In this document: in pieces, positions 5,604 through 12,768 of the stretch
How the letters are laid out: each line of letters starts with the position of its first letter
How positions within the stretch are numbered: the stretch's first letter is position 1
NCBI GenBank assembly: GCA_013042825.1
Contig: JABDPL010000011.1
Location: 1 to 12,769 of the forward strand
Direction of reading: 5' to 3'
Length of the DNA stretch: 12,769 nt
Source of the DNA: Flavobacteriaceae bacterium
Lineage (GTDB): Bacteria > Bacteroidota > Bacteroidia > Flavobacteriales > Flavobacteriaceae
Made by a program: the position numbers and the translations under genes
The notes under the pieces: generated by a model
Database searches by the model: none
Seen by the model: the letters and a program-made list of their open reading frames with translations, nothing else
Told to the model about the DNA's origin: nothing

Positions 5604-5642
5604 GTGACCGTAGCACGGTTCTTGTGTCCTAATTCTATAGAA
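5604..5642 (+). promoter_or_regulatory. ECF-sigma-like promoter P4 (T9SS paralogue B)
   Basis: GTGACC 5604-5609, a 16-nt spacer, GTCCTA 5626-5631 and ATAGAA 5637-5642. This is the fourth copy of the signature seen in the small-RNA array, with one T-to-C change in the -10 and 2 extra nt before ATAGAA. Expected transcription start is about 10-15 nt before the ATG at 5652. Confidence 0.62.
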
Positions 5643-5651
5643 CTATATGTT

Positions 5652-6236
5652 ATGATTAAAAATTACATTTTATTTATCCTGGGAATGATCTTTACCGCAG
5701 GTATGGCCAATTCTCAAAACTGTCCGAACAGCATTGGTACCCAAAGTACGGTGACCAGAGTACAATTCAAGATAACGTCTGGCACGTGTAATGACTATCC
5801 AGCGAATATTCTTATTGATGGAAGTACTTTTTCAAAGAGCAATTGCAACGGCACGAATTTATACTATGACCTGGTGCCACCCGATCCTGCCTTGTCGAGC
5901 CCGGATACATTTTCAGCAGATTTCGGATTTGGAATATGCACTTATGTGAACGGTGCATTACAAACCCTTTCGAACGAGAACGTTGAAGTAGCTCCTGAAT
6001 TTGCATTGTTCCCCAACCCTGTGGATAAGAACGCTGTGTTAAATATAAAGTTCCGGAATTTGGTTAATGCCGGTATTTCGATATTCGACATGACCGGGAA
6101 GCAACTCTTAACCCGGGACTTAACAGCTCATGAAATTTTCCAGGTAAATCTCGGGAATTATGAGAATGGTATTTATCTGCTGAGGATTAAAATTGATGAC
6201 AGAATTATGACGAGGAAAATAATTCTTCAGAAATAA
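5652..6236 (+). CDS. Secreted four-cysteine protein with T9SS type A sorting domain (paralogue B)
   Basis: I place the start at ATG 5652 (194 residues). An in-frame GTG at 5604 is part of the GTGACC promoter element, and the extra residues would spoil the signal peptide. Residues 1-22 (MIKNYILFIL to about SQ) form the signal peptide. The mature protein repeats the unknown module of paralogue A, with cysteines at 24, 46, 65 and 96 and DTFSADFGFGICTYVNG. It ends in a T9SS sorting domain (FPNPV about 120-124, IFDMTGKQLL, ENGIYLLRI, RKIILQK). The two proteins clearly arose by duplication, but they have different promoter types. Linkage to the ECF-like promoter suggests conditional, perhaps envelope-stress or surface-related, expression. 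Function is unknown and no enzyme motif is visible. Confidence 0.85.
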   Translation: MIKNYILFILGMIFTAGMANSQNCPNSIGTQSTVTRVQFKITSGTCNDYPANILIDGSTFSKSNCNGTNLYYDLVPPDPALSSPDTFSADFGFGICTYVNGALQTLSNENVEVAPEFALFPNPVDKNAVLNIKFRNLVNAGISIFDMTGKQLLTRDLTAHEIFQVNLGNYENGIYLLRIKIDDRIMTRKIILQK

Positions 6237-6244
6237 AAACAAAG

Positions 6245-6267
6245 ATGCCCGCAAGGGCATTTTTTTG
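6245..6267 (+). terminator. Rho-independent terminator after paralogue B
   Basis: ATGCCC (6245-6250) pairs with GGGCAT (6255-6260) around a GCAA tetraloop, followed by six further T. Short but convincing, and located 9 nt after the stop codon. Confidence 0.85.
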
Positions 6268-6298
6268 TTACAATTAGATTGAAAAGCGGCAATAATTG

Positions 6299-6306
6299 TA
6301 TTTTTG
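6299..6306 (+). promoter_or_regulatory. Housekeeping -7 box of the def promoter
   Basis: TATTTTTG matches TAnnTTTG, 17 nt before the def ATG and just after the preceding terminator. It probably drives def and the DUF5606 gene together. Confidence 0.55.
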
Positions 6307-6323
6307 TGCCACGAAATTAAATT

Positions 6324-6914
6324 ATGATTTATCCAATTGTAGCATATGGCGATCCGGTCTTGAGAAAGACCTGTAAAGCGATAACCAAAGATTATCCTGA
6401 TTTAAAGGAGATTATCTCCGATATGTATGAGACCATGTATAGTGCTCAGGGTATCGGTCTGGCTGCTCCACAGATAGGCATCCCGATAAGACTCTTTATC
6501 GTTGATGCTTCGCCTTTCGCTGAAGATGAAGAATTTACCGAGGAGGAGCGAAAATATTTTGAAAACTTCAAGAAGACGTTTATCAATGCCAAAATGATTG
6601 ATGAATCGGGTGATAGTTGGGCGTTTAATGAGGGGTGCCTGAGTATTCCTTTTATTCGAGAGGATGTTTTCCGGCAGCCAAAGATCAAAATCGAATACCA
6701 GGATGAGAATTTCAAAACCCAGATCGAGGAATTCGACGGTATGGTAGCCCGTATCATTCAGCATGAATACGATCATATAGAGGGTGTCCTCTTCACCGAT
6801 AAACTTTCAAGTTTCAAGAAACGACTTATAAAATCGAAACTGGCAAGTATCGCCAAAGGAAATATCGATATCGATTACAAGATGCGATTTCCAAAACTGA
6901 AAAAAAGACGCTAA
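6324..6914 (+). CDS. def: Peptide deformylase
   Basis: A 196-residue metalloenzyme that removes the formyl group from the N-terminal methionine of new proteins at the ribosome exit. All three signature motifs are intact: GIGLAAPQ (43-50), EGCLSIP (103-109, metal ligand C105) and QHEYDH (146-151, ligands H147 and H151, catalytic E148). An acidic insert around residues 66-84 separates motifs 1 and 2, as is usual in Bacteroidota members. The C-terminus is lysine/arginine-rich. The start is fixed by a TAnnTTTG box 17 nt upstream and by the family-typical opening MIYPIVAYGDPVLR. The next gene starts 7 nt downstream, so the pair is probably cotranscribed. Confidence 0.97.
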   Translation: MIYPIVAYGDPVLRKTCKAITKDYPDLKEIISDMYETMYSAQGIGLAAPQIGIPIRLFIVDASPFAEDEEFTEEERKYFENFKKTFINAKMIDESGDSWAFNEGCLSIPFIREDVFRQPKIKIEYQDENFKTQIEEFDGMVARIIQHEYDHIEGVLFTDKLSSFKKRLIKSKLASIAKGNIDIDYKMRFPKLKKRR

Positions 6915-6921
6915 AAGAGCT

Positions 6922-7341
6922 ATGGAAATAAGTCTAGAAAGAGTACTCGCCATTTCAAATAAGCCGGGACTTTATAAATTGGTAACACAAACCCGCTCCG
7001 GGCTGGTTGCTGAATCACTTACAGATGGAAAAAGAATAGCTGTGAGTCTTAGAAATAACCTCAGCTTGTTAAGTGAAATCGCCATTTATACCCTTACGGA
7101 AGACCTTCCCCTGAAAGAGGTATTTAAAAAGATCCGTGACAAGGAAAACGGAAAACTCACGGCCATCAGCCATAAGAGTTCTAAAGACGATATTGAAGAA
7201 TATTTTTTTTCGGTTTTACCCGATTACGACGAAGACCGTGTCTATGCCAGCGATATTAAGAAAGTGATGCGCTGGTATAACATTCTTCAGGAAAATGATC
7301 TGCTTCATATACTTGATGAAACCTCCGACGAAGAGGAATAA
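6922..7341 (+). CDS. DUF5606 domain-containing protein
   Basis: A 139-residue soluble protein conserved in Bacteroidota and known only as a domain of unknown function. The N-terminal half (about 1-70) opens MEISLERVLAISNKPGLYKL and looks like a small beta-rich fold. The C-terminal half (about 70-139) is helical and acidic, ending in DEEE. No signal peptide, membrane segment or catalytic motif is seen. It follows def by 7 nt and precedes a good terminator, so def and this gene form a two-gene unit. Family recognition is from memory of its conserved opening; no biochemical role can be inferred from the sequence. Confidence 0.85.
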   Translation: MEISLERVLAISNKPGLYKLVTQTRSGLVAESLTDGKRIAVSLRNNLSLLSEIAIYTLTEDLPLKEVFKKIRDKENGKLTAISHKSSKDDIEEYFFSVLPDYDEDRVYASDIKKVMRWYNILQENDLLHILDETSDEEE

Positions 7342-7363
7342 CACACGAGTACAGGACAATATA

Positions 7364-7400
7364 AAAGGGGAATTTCAATGAAATTCCCCTTTCTTAGTTT
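7364..7400 (+). terminator. Rho-independent terminator after the DUF5606 gene
   Basis: AAAGGGGAATTT (7364-7375) pairs perfectly with AAATTCCCCTTT (7381-7392) over 12 bp with a CAATG loop, followed by a T-rich stretch. The near-symmetric A/T flanks mean it could also work on the other strand. Confidence 0.85.
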
Positions 7401-7625
7401 CGAAACTTTTTAAGTGTATAATTTTAAAATCCCTCTAAAATATGAAGAAAAAAGTTTCTTAAATCGCCCGCTGGCTATTCAAAGATAAATGGCCAAAACG
7501 GACTTTAGCAATGTTAATCGCTGTCTAATTTAACCAATAATTTATTAAACGATAGTGGATTATCATTTTTTTATTAACAATACATATGAAGGGATAGAAT
7601 AGTTCGATAAACGAATTCCAAAGTT
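7401..7625. other. AT-rich intergenic spacer before the MATE operon
   Basis: Together with the flanking terminator and promoter this makes a 313-base gene-free stretch (7342-7654). The middle is AT-rich and contains only trivial ORFs, such as a 6-codon one at 7442. I see no GTGACC/GTCTTA signature, no tRNA-like fold and no repeat of the upstream small-RNA elements here. Confidence 0.5.
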
Positions 7626-7633
7626 TACATTTG
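7626..7633 (+). promoter_or_regulatory. Housekeeping -7 box of the MATE operon promoter
   Basis: TACATTTG matches TAnnTTTG, with a degenerate -33 element TTCG at 7603-7606 (19-nt spacing). The TTG codon inside it (7631) is therefore promoter sequence and not a start codon. Confidence 0.6.
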
Positions 7634-7654
7634 CATCGGTATGAAAAGAAAATC

Positions 7655-9022
7655 ATGAGAGATTATACCCGCGAATTCAATCAAAATCTAAAACTGGCTA
7701 CTCCGGTTATGCTCGGTATGCTGGGACATACCTTCGTCGGACTTATAGATAATGTCATGGTCGGGCAATTGGGTTCTGCGGAACTGGCAGCCGTTTCATT
7801 GGGCAATAGCTTTATTTTCATCGCGATGTCTCTTGGGATTGGATTTTCCACGGCCATTACACCGCTGATCGCTGAAGCCGATTCTGAGAATAATTTCATC
7901 AAGGGAAAATCTTCTTTTAAGCATGGCTTGTTTCTCTGCTCTATGCTGGGAATAGGTCTTTTTCTGCTTATGCTGATAATGAAACCTTTAATGGGATTAC
8001 TCGATCAGCCTGAAGAGGTCGTAGCCCTCGCACGGCCCTATCTCGATATCGTCGCTTTTTCACTTGTTCCGTTGATAATGTTTCAGGCATTCAAGCAATT
8101 CGGTGACGGTTTATCGATGACCAAATACCCCATGTACGCTACACTGGCGGCCAATATTCTCAATGTGATCCTGAATTATTTATTGATATTCGGAAAATTC
8201 GGATTTCCCGAGTTGGGTATTGTAGGGGCAGCCATAGGAACTCTGCTGGCAAGGCTGATGATGTTGCTGCTGCTTTGGTTTTTACTCACGAAAAACCACA
8301 AATCGCGGGCGTACGTAATCAAGATAAAGGTATTTGACCTTCAAAAAAGAATGATAAGGAAACTGACTGCCCTGGGTCTCCCTAGTGCCATGCAAATGTT
8401 CTTTGAGATCGCCATCTTTACAGCTGCTATCTGGTTAAGCGGGCTCCTGGGTAAGAATGCCCAGGCAGCAAATCAGATCGCTTTGAACCTGGCGTCCATA
8501 ACATTTATGGTAGCCATTGGTCTTAGTGTGGCTGCAATGGTAAGAGTTGGTAATCAGAAAGGCTTGCGGCAATTTGAAGATCTCAGGCGTATCGCACGTT
8601 CAATTTTTCTTTTAGGCTTGTGTTTCGCTCTGGTCTTTGCTCTTATTTTCATCGTGTTCAGGGAACAGTTACCAAAAATCTATGTCGATCTGGATGATCC
8701 TTTAAATTTCCGGGATACATCAAAGGTGGTTGCAATAGCTGCAAAATTATTACTGGCTGCCGGAATATTTCAATTGAGCGATAGTCTTCAGGTAATGGTC
8801 CTTGGTGCGTTACGCGGACTACAGGATGTGAAGATACCAACCCTCATAACATTTGTGTCTTATTGGATGGTGGGGTTTCCTATATGTTATTATTTGGGAA
8901 AAGAGGAGGCGATGGGCAGCTTCGGTATATGGATAGGTCTGCTTATTGGATTGACTACCGCCGGAATTTTATTGTACTGGCGATTTGAATATCTTACAAA
9001 ACGCTTAATTTCGCAGAAATAA
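7655..9022 (+). CDS. MATE family multidrug/cation efflux transporter
   Basis: A polytopic inner-membrane exporter of the NorM-like MATE group, which expels cationic or aromatic compounds using a Na+ or H+ gradient. I choose ATG 7655 (455 residues); the longer TTG start at 7631 falls inside the TAnnTTTG promoter box. About twelve hydrophobic segments form two MatE halves. The first half opens with LIDNVMVGQLGSAELAAVSLGNS and continues through about residue 215; the second half begins with LTALGLPSAMQMFFEIAIF. Length is normal for the family. It probably heads an operon with the small hypothetical gene (10-bp gap) and the PAP2 gene. Substrate cannot be read from sequence. Confidence 0.93.
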   Translation: MRDYTREFNQNLKLATPVMLGMLGHTFVGLIDNVMVGQLGSAELAAVSLGNSFIFIAMSLGIGFSTAITPLIAEADSENNFIKGKSSFKHGLFLCSMLGIGLFLLMLIMKPLMGLLDQPEEVVALARPYLDIVAFSLVPLIMFQAFKQFGDGLSMTKYPMYATLAANILNVILNYLLIFGKFGFPELGIVGAAIGTLLARLMMLLLLWFLLTKNHKSRAYVIKIKVFDLQKRMIRKLTALGLPSAMQMFFEIAIFTAAIWLSGLLGKNAQAANQIALNLASITFMVAIGLSVAAMVRVGNQKGLRQFEDLRRIARSIFLLGLCFALVFALIFIVFREQLPKIYVDLDDPLNFRDTSKVVAIAAKLLLAAGIFQLSDSLQVMVLGALRGLQDVKIPTLITFVSYWMVGFPICYYLGKEEAMGSFGIWIGLLIGLTTAGILLYWRFEYLTKRLISQK

Positions 9023-9032
9023 GACAAGCGAT

Positions 9033-9266
9033 ATGGGGTTTCCTAAATTTATACTTGGCGACAATACAGATTTTCCAGATGCGATCTTCGTGGTTCATAC
9101 CGAATTTCCAAGATTCATAATTAATCTCCAGGATGATTCTATTGAATGGTTGGAGGAGTTCGACCGTCAGGAAGAGAAGGACCTGCTGGAGGAATCAGAA
9201 CGATTGATACGGGAGGCCTCTGGCTTTTACGATCGCGAAGTGTCGCGTTATAACGAAGACAATTAA
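9033..9266 (+). CDS. Small acidic conserved hypothetical protein
   Basis: A 77-residue soluble protein with no known domain that I can name. It opens MGFPKFILGDNTDFPDAIFVV, followed by FPRFIINLQDD, then an acidic helical tail rich in E and D (about residues 42-77, for example FDRQEEKDLLEESERL). The short beta-rich start and charged helix suggest a small cytoplasmic protein, perhaps a binding partner. It lies 10 bp after the MATE gene, and its stop codon abuts the PAP2 start (TAAATG), so the three genes are almost certainly cotranscribed. Similar short proteins occur next to PAP2 genes in Flavobacteriaceae as I remember, but no function is known to me. Confidence 0.72.
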   Translation: MGFPKFILGDNTDFPDAIFVVHTEFPRFIINLQDDSIEWLEEFDRQEEKDLLEESERLIREASGFYDREVSRYNEDN

Positions 9267-9836
9267 ATGCTCGACAGCATACTTGAATACGACAAGGAAC
9301 TATTTCTTTACCTGAACAACCTGGGCTCACCAGCCTGGGATGGTTTTTGGCTGGTGGTGACAAATAAATTCACCTTCATTCCTCTGTATTTGCTTTTACT
9401 CATTCTGATTTACCGAAAATTGGGCTTGAAATCCATGCTCCTGCTCCTGCCCGTAATAATAATCATGATAACCTTTACAGATCAGGTTACCAATCTCTTT
9501 AAACACGGATTTGAACGACCACGACCATGCAGGGATTCCGACTTGGCTGAACTCATGCGATTCGTTTCAGACCGCTGCGGACGATATGGCTTCTTCTCGG
9601 GACACTCCTCAAATTCGATGGCTGCCGCGGTTTTCGGAGGCCTGTTATTCAGACCATTCTATAAGTATCTGATATTCATACTGTTGTTCTGGAGTGCTGT
9701 TGTTGCCTATAGCCGTATTTATATAGGTGTGCATTTTCCCCTTGATATTTTCTTCGGAATGATCTTCGGAGCCCTATCCGGGTTCGTATTTTTTAGGATA
9801 CAAAGGTATCTTCGGAACCGTTTTATCGTTTCCTGA
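9267..9836 (+). CDS. PAP2 family membrane phosphatase (undecaprenyl-diphosphate/lipid phosphatase-like)
   Basis: A 189-residue integral membrane phosphatase of the type 2 phosphatidic acid phosphatase superfamily. The three catalytic motifs are intact: K79-x6-R86P87 (KHGFERPRP), FSGH at 110-113 with the acid/base histidine H113, and SR-x5-H-x3-D at 149-160 (SRIYIGVHFPLD, nucleophile H156). Five to six hydrophobic segments place the active site on the periplasmic face. Likely substrates are undecaprenyl diphosphate, which would recycle the lipid carrier for wall and glycan synthesis, or a phospholipid phosphate. It follows the small acidic gene with no gap, and its 3' end overlaps the opposing ArnT-like gene by 14 bp. 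Substrate choice is uncertain. Confidence 0.92.
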   Translation: MLDSILEYDKELFLYLNNLGSPAWDGFWLVVTNKFTFIPLYLLLLILIYRKLGLKSMLLLLPVIIIMITFTDQVTNLFKHGFERPRPCRDSDLAELMRFVSDRCGRYGFFSGHSSNSMAAAVFGGLLFRPFYKYLIFILLFWSAVVAYSRIYIGVHFPLDIFFGMIFGALSGFVFFRIQRYLRNRFIVS

Positions 9837-11451
9837 CCTTATACAGTTGATTGCGCAAGCGGGACTTGTGATTTCTGCTATCGGGTCCTGAAATGTTAAG
9901 ATCGTAGGTTTCGATCAACTCGATTTCATAGAGCAAACCGATTTGATCGATCTCTTCTGAAGCAGGCTCTCCGGCAATCAACATGAATTCGGTTTCCGAC
10001 GGATAGCGGATCTCATCGCCTATCTTTATCGAAGGAATACGGTCGCCATATTGCCATATCATCTCAGGTGAAACCCCATCCAATTTAAACAGCCTGAAAC
10101 CGGAGGTTTCCAATTCCGTTTGTAATTCACTGATAGGGCTATAATTAGAGCTCTTGAGCATCCGGGAATAGGGCGTTATAAGAACAGCTGTCAAAACAAC
10201 AAAACAGATCACCAGCAAAAGCGAATTGATCATTCTTCCCCGAATTAATTCTCTTAACTGTGCTATGGCAATTAACAGAAGAAGAACACAGATCATTCCG
10301 AAGACCATCCGGTTTATTTCGGTGTTCTTCAACAAAATATAACCGGCAATAGGTATTCCCAGACCGATAAGAGCGATGATCACGGCATTGAAATAGAGCG
10401 GGATCTTTTCAGCTTTGTTTTTCAATGAGGTCCATTCCGAATATATATATTTCAGATAAAATCCCGTGTTTAAGGCCAGAGGGATCAATACAGGCATCAG
10501 GTACCTGGATTTCTTTTCAGGTATCAGGGAAAGTAAAACCACCGATAAAATCGTCCAGTAAAACGTCAGCCGGTAGGCCTTCAGATCAGATACCCTTGAT
10601 TTCATATAGGGATATATTAATCCCATAAGGGCCGGAATCGTCCAGATACCGCTTTGAACGAAGAAGTTCCAATAGTAGTATATCGGCCTGACGTTATAAC
10701 TCAGCCAGTTTGAAGTTTCTTTTTCGGTGATGGCCTGAAATCCTGAGGGATCTGAAAGTCTGACGTAAAGGAACCACCACCCTCCAAAAATCAGGGCGAT
10801 GACCAGAACCGTAATAAGAGCTAAGATCTTTTTTTGTATCGACCTGTAACGGTAACTCATCCCAAAGGCTATAAGGAAGGGCAAAAGCAGGGCATACAAG
10901 GCTATTGGTCCTTTCGATAATATAGACGCCCCGATGAAAACACCGGAAAAGCATGCATGTTTCCATCGAATAGCCTCACCTTCCAGCAAGATAAAAAGGT
11001 TAAATATTCCGAGGCACAAAAAACCATGGGCATAGATATCCCAGGGTGCTTCCGGTACAATAGCGGCGATATAAAAGGAGGTTATAGTTATCAGGCCGAT
11101 AATTGATGACATGATTTGATCCCCGCTAATTCGCTTGCTGAAATAGTAGTTGAACAGGCCTATGGCCATTACCATCAATATCCCGGGAAGACGCAGGAAA
11201 ATGAGCTGCTTCATTCCGAAGATCATCATGCTTAGCGCTGTTATCCATGTCGGTAACGGAGGTTTTTGATAGCGGGGCTCGCCATTCATGGTCGTGAGCA
11301 ACCAGTTGCCATCATTAACCATTTCACGGGCGGTTATGAAATTTCGAGCTTCCATAATACTGACTTCCGGAAAAAAGAATACGACGCCAAGCATGAGCAA
11401 GGTCAGGACGATGATGGTGAGTGCCGGTTGTTTTTTAAATATCCCGAGCAT
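9823..11451 (-). CDS. ArnT-like GT-C glycosyltransferase (family 39/83, PMT superfamily)
   Basis: A 542-residue polytopic inner-membrane enzyme that should transfer a sugar from a polyprenyl phosphate to an acceptor on the periplasmic side, such as lipid A, LPS core or a protein. The N-terminal first periplasmic loop has MEARNFITAREMVNDGNWLL (33-52) and GEPRYQKPPLPTW (57-69), the ArnT/PMT landmarks. The conserved acidic pair appears as M-E (E34), so only the glutamate of the usual D-E is present; this variant is, to my memory, common in Bacteroidota homologues. About ten to twelve membrane segments follow (up to about residue 430), then a soluble C-terminal region. The start overlaps the LAB_N gene by 17 bp, implying coupled translation. 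The acceptor is unknown. Confidence 0.88.
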   Translation of the reverse strand: MLGIFKKQPALTIIVLTLLMLGVVFFFPEVSIMEARNFITAREMVNDGNWLLTTMNGEPRYQKPPLPTWITALSMMIFGMKQLIFLRLPGILMVMAIGLFNYYFSKRISGDQIMSSIIGLITITSFYIAAIVPEAPWDIYAHGFLCLGIFNLFILLEGEAIRWKHACFSGVFIGASILSKGPIALYALLLPFLIAFGMSYRYRSIQKKILALITVLVIALIFGGWWFLYVRLSDPSGFQAITEKETSNWLSYNVRPIYYYWNFFVQSGIWTIPALMGLIYPYMKSRVSDLKAYRLTFYWTILSVVLLSLIPEKKSRYLMPVLIPLALNTGFYLKYIYSEWTSLKNKAEKIPLYFNAVIIALIGLGIPIAGYILLKNTEINRMVFGMICVLLLLIAIAQLRELIRGRMINSLLLVICFVVLTAVLITPYSRMLKSSNYSPISELQTELETSGFRLFKLDGVSPEMIWQYGDRIPSIKIGDEIRYPSETEFMLIAGEPASEEIDQIGLLYEIELIETYDLNISGPDSRNHKSRLRNQLYKVRKR

Positions 11452-12067
11452 TCTGCTTGTGCAAAAGGATTAAATTTCTGATGTAAATGACCGAACCGAG
11501 CAAATGACCTACAAAAAGGACCGGATCCAATCGTTTAATCGCGTAAATCAATATGAGCAGGGAGCCTGTTAAACTTAATAACCAGAATCCCATGGGTAGG
11601 GAAGAGGTCTTTCGGTATTCAGAATAGAGCCATTGATATACGAACCTCAAAGTAAATACCAGTTGTGAAATAATGCCTAACCATAGCAGCCAGAACGGGA
11701 TGGCCTCGTTCCTGAACAACAAGTCTGTATCAATAATATTATTATTGAAATAATATATAACGACTGCAGATGGAAATAACAGTAGAAACCACCGGAAACC
11801 CCAGTGTATTTTAACCCATTGTTTCTGCAACTGAAGATTTCTTATATAGATGAAATAAGTAAGCGTTTGACCCAGCATGATTGCAAAATCATTCCTGAGA
11901 TACCCATAGATGAACAATAAGAAGGACGCTATCAGGCTTAATACCCAAAACAACGAAGGCGTCATTACCCGTTTTTGTCTTTCCGAAGTAATCCATTGAA
12001 CGATGAGTCTTGACGAGAAAAGTATCTGCGCCAGAAATCCGATGCTATATATCAGCCAGTCGCTCAT
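11435..12067 (-). CDS. Tandem LAB_N (lipid-A-disaccharide synthase N-terminal-like) membrane protein
   Basis: A 210-residue membrane protein made of two copies of the LAB_N domain, about residues 4-84 and 126-206. Matching features in each copy are SRLIVQWITSE (19-29) with LRFVYQWLYSE (140-150), FWVLSL (40-45) with FWLLSL (161-166), and YIRNL at 75-79 and 195-199. A membrane segment links the two copies. LAB_N occurs at the N-terminus of some LpxB proteins and as stand-alone membrane proteins, and it has no established activity. Here it is wedged between a polyprenyl-phosphate glycosyltransferase and an ArnT-like transferase, sharing one base with the former's stop (TAATG) and overlapping the latter by 17 bp. 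A role in moving or presenting the lipid-linked sugar is an attractive inference. Confidence 0.9.
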   Translation of the reverse strand: MSDWLIYSIGFLAQILFSSRLIVQWITSERQKRVMTPSLFWVLSLIASFLLFIYGYLRNDFAIMLGQTLTYFIYIRNLQLQKQWVKIHWGFRWFLLLFPSAVVIYYFNNNIIDTDLLFRNEAIPFWLLWLGIISQLVFTLRFVYQWLYSEYRKTSSLPMGFWLLSLTGSLLILIYAIKRLDPVLFVGHLLGSVIYIRNLILLHKQNARDI

Positions 12068-12768
12068 TAGCCCTTTTTAGCCACGGTGTAATTGATATAT
12101 TTCCGTTTCATCCATAAATAGGCGAAGCAGTCGGAAAGCGGTCCGAGTAATCTGTTCCAGAGTCCGTATTTAGCCGTTCCTGCAATACGGGGATAATGCC
12201 GTACAGGAATTTGAATGATCCGCCCATTCTGAAGCAAAATCATGGCCGGTAAAAAACGGTGCAGACCCTTGAACATAGGAATTCGTTTGGCATATTCGGT
12301 TTTAATAACCTTGAGCGGACAACCGGTATCGTCCATGCCGTCATGGGTAAAGGCCCGCCTGATCCCATTGGCGATCTTTGACGACATGTTCTTGACAAAC
12401 GTGTCCTTGCGATCGGCACGCACACCCGTAACCAGTTCGTGATCGTCAATATGTTCGAGCAAAAGGTTAAAATCTTCAGGATTGGTCTGCAAATCGGCAT
12501 CGATATAGGCCACCAGCTCTGTTTCGGTATGATCGAATCCGGCTTTTATCGCCGCACTCAATCCGCGATTCTCTGCGAATTGAATAAACGAAAAATCCTG
12601 CTGCCGGTTACAAATATCTTCAATCAGGGCCTGGCTGTTATCAGCTGATCCATCATTGACGAACAACACACAACTGGGAACTGAAGCCTTGTTGAGATAT
12701 GCCGATAGTTCGGTTTCAACTCTCTCGAGATTCTCTTCCTCGTTGTAAACGGGAATGACGATGGTCAT
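12067..12768 (-). CDS. DPM1/ArnC-like polyprenyl-phosphate glycosyltransferase (start near window end)
   Basis: A GT-A family 2 enzyme of at least 233 residues. It opens TIVIPVYNEEENL and continues through VLFVNDGSADNS, with the metal-binding YIDADLQ (DAD 90-92), DDTGCPLKVIK (146-156) and PRIAGTAKYG (193-202), the signature of dolichol/undecaprenyl-phosphate hexose synthases. It should move a sugar from a nucleotide donor to undecaprenyl phosphate on the cytoplasmic face, producing the donor for the ArnT-like enzyme two genes downstream. Unlike ArnC it has no two-helix membrane tail, so it is a soluble or peripheral form. The ATG at 12766-12768 is plausible, but only one further upstream base is visible, so a few more N-terminal residues outside the window are possible. 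The sugar is unknown. Confidence 0.9.
   Translation of the reverse strand: MTIVIPVYNEEENLERVETELSAYLNKASVPSCVLFVNDGSADNSQALIEDICNRQQDFSFIQFAENRGLSAAIKAGFDHTETELVAYIDADLQTNPEDFNLLLEHIDDHELVTGVRADRKDTFVKNMSSKIANGIRRAFTHDGMDDTGCPLKVIKTEYAKRIPMFKGLHRFLPAMILLQNGRIIQIPVRHYPRIAGTAKYGLWNRLLGPLSDCFAYLWMKRKYINYTVAKKG

Noticed and set aside
5751..5782. A further GTGACC followed by GTCT inside paralogue B
   Set aside because: The spacing is 20 nt instead of 16, the -10 reads GTCTGG without ATAGAA, and it lies within conserved coding sequence; taken as chance.
6402..6776. Two minus-strand ORFs (124 and 103 codons) opposite def
   Set aside because: def has all catalytic motifs on the plus strand; the antisense frames look like mirror images of its codon use.
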